Assembly (NCBI GenBank): GCA_022792035.1
Contig: JAAWAE010000066.1
Span: forward strand, 1 to 33,198
Source: Ruminiclostridium sp.
GTDB taxonomy: Bacteria; Bacillota; Clostridia; Oscillospirales; Oscillospiraceae
Direction of reading: 5' to 3'
Length of the DNA stretch: 33,198 nt
The position numbers and the translations under genes were made by a program. This document shows, one piece after another, positions 1-4,404 of the stretch. Under the pieces are notes generated by a model, which saw nothing but the letters and a program-made list of their open reading frames with translations, was not told where the DNA came from and did no database searches. The number at the start of each line of letters is the position of its first letter. Positions within the stretch are counted from its first letter, which is position 1.

Positions 1-741
1 GGCGTGGTGCCCTTTGCCGAGCCCTACCACAAGCGCACCAGCCACGGCATGATTTTGGGAGAGGGCGGCGAGAAGATGTCCAAGTCCCGGGGCAACGTGG
101 TCAACCCCAACGACGTGGTGGCCCAGTTCGGCGCGGACACCATGCGGATGTATATCATGTTCATCGGGGACTTTGAAAAGGCCGCGGCCTGGTCGGACAA
201 CGCCGTGAAGGGCTGCAAGCGTTTCCTGGACCGCATTTGGAACCTGGTCCCCCAGATCCAGCCCGGGGATGCCTACGGCCCGGAGAACGAGGCCCTGGTG
301 CATAAGACCATCAAAAAAGTGGGCGATGACATCGAGAACATGAAGTTCAACACCGCCATTGCCGCCCTGATGACCCTGTGTAATCAGTTCTATGACAAGG
401 GAGTCAACCAGGCGGAGTTTCAGACCATGCTCCAGCTGCTCTCCCCCTTCGCGCCCCACATGGCCGACGAGCTGTGGGAGCAGCAGGGCTTTGGGGGCTT
501 TGCCTCCACGTCGGACTGGCCCAAGTATGATTTGAGCAAGACGGTGGCTTCGCAGGTTACCATCGCGGTGCAGGTGGGCGGCAAGCTCAAGACCACGGTG
601 GCGGTCCCGGCGGGCAGCGAGCAGGAGGCGGTGCTGTCTGTGGTCACCGCCGAGCCTAAGATCCAGAAGCTCATGGAGGGCAAACAGCTGGTGAAGGTCA
701 TCCATGTGCCGGATAAACTGGTGAACCTCATCCTGAAGTGA
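1..741 (+). CDS. leuS: Leucyl-tRNA synthetase, C-terminal part (5' truncated by window)
   Basis: Charges tRNA-Leu with leucine in the cytoplasm. The reading frame is open from base 1, so the gene starts outside the window. The visible part begins just before the class I synthetase signature KMSKSRGN (about bases 76-99), which binds ATP during leucine activation. It continues through the anticodon-binding helical domain (FDNAV-like WSDNAVKGCKRFLDRIWNL region, FNTAIAALM, SPFAPHMADELWE) and the small C-terminal domain that ends in VPDKLVNLILK, all typical of bacterial LeuRS. About 246 of the usual 800-plus residues are present. A G-rich/C-rich hairpin at 742-777 follows the stop codon but has no U-run after it, so it is a weak terminator candidate at best. 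Confidence 0.97.
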   Translation, partial: GVVPFAEPYHKRTSHGMILGEGGEKMSKSRGNVVNPNDVVAQFGADTMRMYIMFIGDFEKAAAWSDNAVKGCKRFLDRIWNLVPQIQPGDAYGPENEALVHKTIKKVGDDIENMKFNTAIAALMTLCNQFYDKGVNQAEFQTMLQLLSPFAPHMADELWEQQGFGGFASTSDWPKYDLSKTVASQVTIAVQVGGKLKTTVAVPAGSEQEAVLSVVTAEPKIQKLMEGKQLVKVIHVPDKLVNLILK

Positions 742-795
742 GGGGCGAAAAGCGGATCTTTTTTGATTCTTTTCCCCCGTGGAGCATAATTCTTC

Positions 796-824
796 TTGAC
801 AAGCGGCGGGAAATTGCATATAAT
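796..824 (+). promoter_or_regulatory. sigma-A promoter of rpsU
   Basis: TTGACA at 796-801 and TATAAT at 819-824 are separated by 17 bp. This is a perfect consensus vegetative promoter, as expected for a ribosomal protein gene. Transcription should start near 831, giving a leader of about 75 nt. Confidence 0.9.
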
Positions 825-852
825 ACCACTGTTGAAGCCATATATCACGATG

Positions 853-899
853 GCCCTTTCGTGCCAGGGCATTGGAAGTCCGGCACTTCGGAGGGAGGG
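853..899 (+). promoter_or_regulatory. Structured 5' leader of rpsU (candidate autoregulatory RNA)
   Basis: Two adjacent small hairpins precede the SD: GCCCT (853-857) with AGGGC (866-870), and GAAGT (875-879) with ACTTC (885-889). The first loop contains GTGCC (861-865), which is complementary to GGCAC (882-886) in the second loop and stem, so a pseudoknot or alternative pairing is possible. The structure abuts the GGAGGGAGGG SD. Feedback by free S21 is an inference; I do not recognise a named leader family here. Confidence 0.4.
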
Positions 900-906
900 A
901 AAACAA

Positions 907-1089
907 ATGTCTGAGATCCACGTTCGGGAGAATGAAACTCTCGAGAGTGCGCTGAAACGGTTCAAGCGCAGCTGCGCCAAATCCGGCGTTCTGGCGGAAG
1001 TGCGGAAAAGAGAGCACTATGAAAGCCCCAGCGTCAAGCGCCGTAAAAAGTCCGAGGCAGCGCGGAAGAACCGCAAAAAGTATTATTAA
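907..1089 (+). CDS. rpsU: 30S ribosomal protein S21
   Basis: Small-subunit ribosomal protein that helps base pairing between mRNA SD sequences and 16S rRNA. The product is 60 residues, the normal Firmicutes length. It shows the family pattern: acidic/hydrophobic start ([16 protein letters not shown]), the central KREHYESPS segment and a very basic tail ([17 protein letters not shown]). The ATG at 907 is chosen because GGAGGGAGGG lies directly upstream and the protein aligns from residue 1; the frame continues upstream but lacks a sensible start. It is transcribed alone from its own promoter and ends at a strong terminator. Confidence 0.98.
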   Translation: MSEIHVRENETLESALKRFKRSCAKSGVLAEVRKREHYESPSVKRRKKSEAARKNRKKYY

Positions 1090-1093
1090 AACC

Positions 1094-1128
1094 AAAAAGA
1101 CCTGCCAGTCCGCTGGCAGGTCTTTTTT
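1094..1128 (+). terminator. Rho-independent terminator after rpsU (probably bidirectional)
   Basis: Perfect stem GACCTGCCAG / CTGGCAGGTC with loop TCCG, flanked by A5 on the left and T6 on the right. It works for rpsU on the plus strand and is also placed directly after the stop codon of the convergent minus-strand gene. Confidence 0.95.
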
Positions 1129-1129
1129 G

Positions 1130-1924
1130 TCACCGCCCCAAAACCGGCGCCGCCCCCAGGACAGGCGAGAGTTCCGGCAAGAGATCCGCCACGGCGGGGT
1201 AGAGCAGAAAGCCCCGCTGTACCCCCGCCTCCCGAGCCAGGGCCAGCTTTTTGGCAAAGCTGGCGGCGTCGTCGAAGAGGACGAAGTGCGCTCCCGTCTC
1301 CCGGCTCATGTAGGTGAAGTAGTGGGCGCACAGGTCCTGGGAAAAGAAGACCCGGGGCTCCAGCCGGCTGATGAGCTGGCGCAGGGCCTGCTGGCTCATG
1401 GGCTGTCCGCTGCCCTGGGGGGCGGGGAGGAAGAAATCCTCGGCGCTGCGGTGGAGGGAGAGGACCACGCGCTCGGGGCCATAGTTTCGCAGGGCCTGTT
1501 CCAGCCGGACCCGGAGAGAGCCCCCGGACAGGGCGGAGGAGAGGTAGAGGAAGGCCCGCTTGGAGTAGTTGGCAAAGGACTCGGGGAGGAAGAAGCCCCG
1601 GTTCTGCCGCTCCAGGGCCTGATCCAGGGCGGGAATGAGTTTCCCCAGATAGGGGGTCGGGGCCCCCTCCAGGTCCAGGACCACCCCGCGAAAATCCCGC
1701 TGGGCGCACAGGTGGAGGATGGGACGCAGGACCTGCTGGACCTCCCCCTGAGCGGGCGCGTCCCCGCCGCCTACCAGCATCAAGCCGCCCCGGCAGTCCT
1801 CCGGGAGGGGGGCGGCTTGGAGCTGACCGCTGGCGCTGATCTGAAAGGCCACATGGGCCAGGGGCAGTCCGGTGCTCCGGGCCTGGGGCAGCTGCTGGGG
1901 CGGTGTGAGGAGATAGTTTATCAT
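1130..1924 (-). CDS. Conserved hypothetical protein, possibly TIM-barrel/GH18-like
   Basis: 264 residues with no signal peptide or membrane segment. The segments GGLMLVGGG and FRGVVLDLEG follow each other about 50 residues apart, with a later VVLSLHR strand. This resembles the strand order of GH18-type barrels (spore-germination YaaH-like proteins), where the DxxDxDxE signature would fall at VVLDLEG. Only a partial, degenerate signature is seen, so enzyme activity is doubtful. The start ATG at 1922-1924 has the SD AAGGGGG nine or so bases upstream. It is divergent from the YqeG-type phosphatase gene with about 70 bp between them. Function unknown. Confidence 0.75.
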   Translation of the reverse strand: MINYLLTPPQQLPQARSTGLPLAHVAFQISASGQLQAAPLPEDCRGGLMLVGGGDAPAQGEVQQVLRPILHLCAQRDFRGVVLDLEGAPTPYLGKLIPALDQALERQNRGFFLPESFANYSKRAFLYLSSALSGGSLRVRLEQALRNYGPERVVLSLHRSAEDFFLPAPQGSGQPMSQQALRQLISRLEPRVFFSQDLCAHYFTYMSRETGAHFVLFDDAASFAKKLALAREAGVQRGFLLYPAVADLLPELSPVLGAAPVLGR

Positions 1925-1997
1925 GGAAAGACCCCCTTGTCTGATGTTGCTTCCTTGGCAGTCTATGACAAGGGGAGGAGAGGTAGAAGGTGAGCAA

Positions 1998-2486
1998 GTG
2001 AAATTGATCCCGAGATTTTTATTCGACGATATCTATGCCATCGACCCATCCTGGCTCCGGGCCCAGGGGGTGAGGCTGCTGCTGGCGGATCTGGACAATA
2101 CGCTGATCCCCTATGGGGAGAAGCTGCCCCCGGCGTCGGTCCGGACCTGGAAGGAGGGGCTGGAGGCGGCGGGGGTGACGCTGTTCCTCCTCTCCAACAG
2201 CCGCAAGCCGGGACGGGCGGCCCGCTTCGCCCAGGCTCTGGGCATCCCCTACGAGGGTCACGCGGGCAAACCCAAGGGCGGAGGCTTTCGGCGGGCCATG
2301 GCGCGCATGGGGGCCCAGCCGGCGCAGACGGCCATTGTAGGAGACCAGATCTTTACGGATGTCTGGGGCGGCAACCGGGCGGGGGTGCTGACGCTGATGG
2401 TGGAGCCCATCGCCCGGGATACCCTGTTTCGGAAGGGGCGGTATTTGGTGGAGACGCCTTTTCGGCGGCGGGGGGAGCGGAGGTAG
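1998..2486 (+). CDS. YqeG-type HAD-superfamily (IIIA) phosphatase
   Basis: 162-residue haloacid-dehalogenase-fold hydrolase, close to the length of B. subtilis YqeG. All motifs are present: motif I DLDNTLIPYGE (nucleophile Asp and second Asp), motif II LLSNS, motif III Lys in HAGKPKG, and motif IV VGDQIFTDVWGGNRAG. The natural substrate of the family is not firmly known; the gene usually sits near ribosome-related genes. The GTG start at 1998 is preferred because AGAAGGTG lies 6 bp upstream and the family motif IPRFLFDDI begins just after it. An in-frame ATG at 1923 would run into the divergent neighbour and adds residues unlike the family. Confidence 0.9.
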   Translation: MKLIPRFLFDDIYAIDPSWLRAQGVRLLLADLDNTLIPYGEKLPPASVRTWKEGLEAAGVTLFLLSNSRKPGRAARFAQALGIPYEGHAGKPKGGGFRRAMARMGAQPAQTAIVGDQIFTDVWGGNRAGVLTLMVEPIARDTLFRKGRYLVETPFRRRGERR

Positions 2487-2515
2487 TAGATTTTCAGGAA
2501 TTTACGGTTTGCCTC

Positions 2516-2545
2516 TTGCATACCCTATGGGAGCTGTGCTATAAT
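2516..2545 (+). promoter_or_regulatory. Promoter of antisense RNA, module 1
   Basis: TTGCAT (2516-2521), 18-bp spacer, TATAAT (2540-2545). A nearly identical block recurs upstream of module 2 (2858-2887), including the flanking GCCTCTTGCATACCCTAT. It points toward the convergent small peptide gene, and no plus-strand ORF follows it before the hairpin. Confidence 0.8.
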
Positions 2546-2551
2546 AGGTGC

Positions 2552-2630
2552 AGCTAGGAAGCTAAGTAAAACCAATGCCTCACGCAAAAAAAGGGACCCC
2601 GGAGAGATAGCGCCTCTCCGGGGTCCCACT
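2552..2630 (+). ncRNA. Predicted antitoxin RNA (RNA II-like) of module 1
   Basis: Predicted short RNA of about 75-80 nt, from 7 bp after the -10 box to the end of the shared hairpin. Its 5' part, GGAAGCTAAGTAAAA (2557-2571) followed by CCAATGC and CTCAC (2572-2583), repeats almost base for base the plus-strand sequence at 2711-2741. It is therefore complementary to the start-codon and SD-proximal region of the peptide mRNA. Its 3' part is directly antisense to the peptide mRNA terminator. Both contacts match the DRa/DRb-plus-terminator arrangement known from the enterococcal par locus. The transcript itself is inferred. The plus-strand side of the hairpin is followed only by ACTTT, so its 3' end is less certain. 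Confidence 0.7.
2586..2627 (-). terminator. Terminator of the module 1 peptide mRNA, shared hairpin
   Basis: A perfect 14-bp stem (2593-2606 with 2614-2627) with a 7-nt loop. On the minus strand it is followed by seven U (A7 at 2586-2592), so it ends the peptide mRNA shortly after its stop codon. The same hairpin forms the 3' part of the convergent RNA. Confidence 0.9.
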
Positions 2631-2636
2631 TTAGGC

Positions 2637-2732
2637 TCATTCGCCCTTGCTGTGCCGGTCAAGCCATTTGGTCACGTAGTAGCTGGCTACGCTCGCTGCG
2701 ACCGACACAAGGAAACTAAGTAAAATTTCCAA
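2637..2732 (-). CDS. 31-residue hydrophobic peptide, Fst-like type I toxin (module 1)
   Basis: Start TTG (2730-2732) lies 8 nt after AAGGAGG; an in-frame GTG overlaps the SD and is a poorer start. The peptide begins MEILLSFLVSVAASV, has a single membrane-spanning stretch (about residues 3-21) with two Tyr at its end, then the polar tail KWLDRHSKGE. A short hydrophobic helix followed by W-L-D/E and a charged tail is the layout of Fst-family toxins, which insert in the membrane from inside. It has its own promoter, a 45-bp leader and a terminator, and faces a convergent small RNA that repeats its start region. Toxicity is inferred; a small membrane regulator is the alternative. A second copy lies 343 bp away. 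Confidence 0.75.
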   Translation of the reverse strand: MEILLSFLVSVAASVASYYVTKWLDRHSKGE

Positions 2733-2784
2733 TGCGCTCACCTCCTTCCTGACCTGACTCAGGGTAGAGTAGGGCGATGAACTC

Positions 2785-2813
2785 AGTATAACAAATTTTG
2801 ACAGGATATTCAA
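2785..2813 (-). promoter_or_regulatory. Promoter of module 1 peptide mRNA
   Basis: Read on the minus strand: TTGAAT (2808-2813), 17-bp spacer, TATACT (2785-2790). The predicted mRNA runs from about 2778 to the terminator near 2586, roughly 190 nt, similar in size to RNA I of par. Confidence 0.7.
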
Positions 2814-2857
2814 GCGCGAAATGCTAGGACAAAGTTTGGGGATTTTTGCTTTGCCTC

Positions 2858-2887
2858 TTGCATACCCTATAGGAACTGTGCTATAAT
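2858..2887 (+). promoter_or_regulatory. Promoter of antisense RNA, module 2
   Basis: TTGCAT (2858-2863), 18-bp spacer, TATAAT (2882-2887). It has the same hexamers and spacer length as the module 1 promoter, with most spacer bases conserved. Confidence 0.8.
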
Positions 2888-2893
2888 GAAGCA

Positions 2894-2973
2894 CGGTTAG
2901 GAAACCGATCGAGACCAAAGCACTCACGCAAAAAAGGGACGCCGGAGAGCTTGCACCTCTCCGGCGTCCCACT
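2894..2973 (+). ncRNA. Predicted antitoxin RNA (RNA II-like) of module 2
   Basis: Predicted RNA of about 75-80 nt. Its 5' part, GGAAACCGATCGAGA (2900-2914) then CCAAAGCACTCAC (2915-2927), repeats the plus-strand sequence across the peptide 2 start region (3054-3084) with 14/15 and 12/13 identities. The two blocks are separated by a 3-nt gap in the target, exactly as in module 1. The bases match its own peptide mRNA and not that of module 1, so each RNA appears tuned to its own partner. Confidence 0.7.
2930..2970 (-). terminator. Terminator of the module 2 peptide mRNA, shared hairpin
   Basis: 14-bp stem (2936-2949 with 2957-2970), 7-nt loop, followed on the minus strand by six U. Compared with module 1 one C-G pair in the stem is swapped to G-C, a compensatory change that preserves the structure. 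Confidence 0.9.
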
Positions 2974-2979
2974 TTAGGC

Positions 2980-3075
2980 TTACCTGCCCTTGCCGTGACG
3001 GTCAAGCCATTTGCTCACACAGTCTGCGACTATGTTTGCTCCGACCGCCACGAGGAAACCGATCAAGATCTCCAA
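2980..3075 (-). CDS. 31-residue hydrophobic peptide, Fst-like type I toxin (module 2)
   Basis: Paralogue of the module 1 peptide with the same length and the same TTG start (3073-3075) after GGAGGAGGTGAG. It begins MEILIGFLVAVGANIV, followed by ADCVSKWLDRHGKGR. Residues 1-4, FLV and KWLDRH-KG are conserved between the copies, while the middle of the helix has diverged and carries a Cys in place of the Tyr pair. Coding-level similarity, a conserved SD and TTG start, and a private promoter and terminator support a real gene rather than chance. Toxin function is inferred from the par-like arrangement with the convergent RNA. Confidence 0.75.
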   Translation of the reverse strand: MEILIGFLVAVGANIVADCVSKWLDRHGKGR

Positions 3076-3123
3076 GGCACTCACCTCCTCCCTGTTGCCA
3101 GTTTAGAGTAGGGCAGCAACAGG

Positions 3124-3152
3124 ATTATAGCAGGTTTTTAGAGAGTGTACAA
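3124..3152 (-). promoter_or_regulatory. Promoter of module 2 peptide mRNA
   Basis: Read on the minus strand: TTGTAC (3147-3152), 17-bp spacer, TATAAT (3124-3129). It lies just upstream of, and is divergent from, the efp promoter. Confidence 0.75.
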
Positions 3153-3223
3153 GAGTGAGAGCGGAAATATGCTGAAGTCCGTCGATTTCCTAGCCTATTT
3201 TCTGCCCTGTTTTGAGAAAACCA

Positions 3224-3252
3224 TTGCAAATACCGCCAAGGTATTGTACAAT
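3224..3252 (+). promoter_or_regulatory. Promoter of efp
   Basis: TTGCAA (3224-3229), 17-bp spacer, TACAAT (3247-3252), about 50 bp ahead of the efp start codon. Confidence 0.65.
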
Positions 3253-3300
3253 ATAAGATGCGATAGAATAACAAACCAATTTGTTTGGAGGATGAATACT

Positions 3301-3864
3301 ATGATTTCTGCCGGCGAATTCCGCAATGGCGTCACCTTTGAGATGGATGGACAGGTCATGCAGGTGGTGGAGTTCCAGCACGTCAAGCCCGGAAAGGGCG
3401 CCGCCTTCGTGCGCACCAAGATGAAAAACGTCATCACCGGAGCCGTCACCGAGACCTCCTTCAACCCCACGGCCAAGTTTGAAAACGCCTATGTGGAGAA
3501 GAAGGACATGCAGTACAGCTACAACGACGGCGATTTGTACTACTTCATGGATCAGGAGACCTTCGACATGGTCCCCATCGCCACCGAGCTCCTGGGCGAC
3601 AGCTTCCGCTTCGTCAAGGAAGAGATGATGTGCAAGGTCAACAGCTACAAGGGCAAGATCTTCGCCATCGAGCCCCCCACCTTCGTGGAGCTGGAGGTCA
3701 CCGAGACCGACCCCGGCTTCAAGGGCGACACCGCCACCAACGTTACCAAGCCTGCCACCCTGGAGACCGGTGCGGAGATCAAGGTCCCCTTGTTCATCAA
3801 CCCCGGCGACAAGATCAAGATCGACACCCGTACCGGCGAGTATCTTGAGCGCGCCAAAGGATAA
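3301..3864 (+). CDS. efp: Translation elongation factor P
   Basis: Binds between the P and E sites of the ribosome and relieves stalling at polyproline stretches. The 187-residue protein has the three beta-barrel domains of EF-P. The conserved loop [14 protein letters not shown] places Lys32 at the tip, the position that carries the aminopentanol modification in B. subtilis. The C-terminal part has the family signature [21 protein letters not shown]. The ATG at 3301 is preferred over the ATG at 3292 because GGAGG ends at 3291, leaving 9 nt to 3301 and none to 3292. The CD1247-type gene follows 29 bp downstream and is probably co-transcribed, a common pairing in Oscillospiraceae. Confidence 0.98.
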   Translation: MISAGEFRNGVTFEMDGQVMQVVEFQHVKPGKGAAFVRTKMKNVITGAVTETSFNPTAKFENAYVEKKDMQYSYNDGDLYYFMDQETFDMVPIATELLGDSFRFVKEEMMCKVNSYKGKIFAIEPPTFVELEVTETDPGFKGDTATNVTKPATLETGAEIKVPLFINPGDKIKIDTRTGEYLERAKG

Positions 3865-3893
3865 GCGAAGAGAATACGGGAAAGGAGTCTAGG

Positions 3894-4313
3894 ATGACGA
3901 TCTCAGAAAAAGTCGCGTATTTGAAGGGCCTGACGGACGGCCTGGACCTGGACCTGGAGGGTTCCAAAGAAGGGAAGCTCCTGGTGAAGATCATTGATAT
4001 CTTGGAAGACCTTGGTCTGGCCGTGGAGGACCTGGAAGTCGAGACCCAGGCCGCTGCCGTGGAGCTGGGGTCCTTGGCTGAGGACGTGGCCGACATGGAG
4101 AGCATCCTCTTTGAGGAATGGGACGAGGAGGAGGACGACGAGTTCGACCTGCTGGGCGACGATTTCTTTGAGATCGAGTGCCCCAGCTGCGGCGATGACA
4201 TCATCATCGACGAGAGCATCCTGGATGTAGGCGAAGTGGTCTGCCCCAACTGCGGGGACAAGTTCTCCCTGGACCTGGTGGACGAGGAGGACGAAGAGGA
4301 GACGCAGGCGTGA
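3894..4313 (+). CDS. CD1247-like acidic protein with C-terminal zinc ribbon
   Basis: 139 residues. The N-terminal part (about 1-70) is helical and begins TISEKVAYLKGLTDGLDLD, the hallmark of the CD1247 N-terminal domain family. A very acidic linker (EEWDEEEDDEFD) follows, then a zinc ribbon built from CPSCGDD and CPNCGDK, 18 residues apart. The SD AAAGGAG lies 6 nt before the ATG. Linked to efp, so a role tied to translation is possible, but the biochemical function is not known. The strong negative charge suggests binding to a basic partner. Confidence 0.88.
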   Translation: MTISEKVAYLKGLTDGLDLDLEGSKEGKLLVKIIDILEDLGLAVEDLEVETQAAAVELGSLAEDVADMESILFEEWDEEEDDEFDLLGDDFFEIECPSCGDDIIIDESILDVGEVVCPNCGDKFSLDLVDEEDEEETQA

Positions 4314-4341
4314 GCTTGGCGTTTCACAGCAGAGGAACCGT

Positions 4342-4375
4342 AGGCGGTGTCGGGCGAGGCTCGGCACCGCCTTTG
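4342..4375 (+). terminator. Possible terminator after the efp operon
   Basis: Stem AGGCGGTG (4342-4349) with CACCGCCT (4365-4372), followed by a short T run. Weaker than the other terminators here. Confidence 0.45.
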
Positions 4376-4404
4376 CCATTGTGGTCGAACGAGGAGGGAA
4401 CACC

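Noticed and set aside
1019-1993. Long plus-strand frame opposite the hypothetical protein gene
   Set aside because: Gly/Gln/Glu-rich translation typical of the antisense of a GC-rich gene; no start signal of its own and it crosses the rpsU terminator.
2637-3005. A 122-codon minus-strand frame covering both small peptide modules
   Set aside because: It only exists because the module 1 peptide frame is open backward through the promoter and the module 2 region. The SD, TTG start and repeat structure define two separate 31-codon genes.
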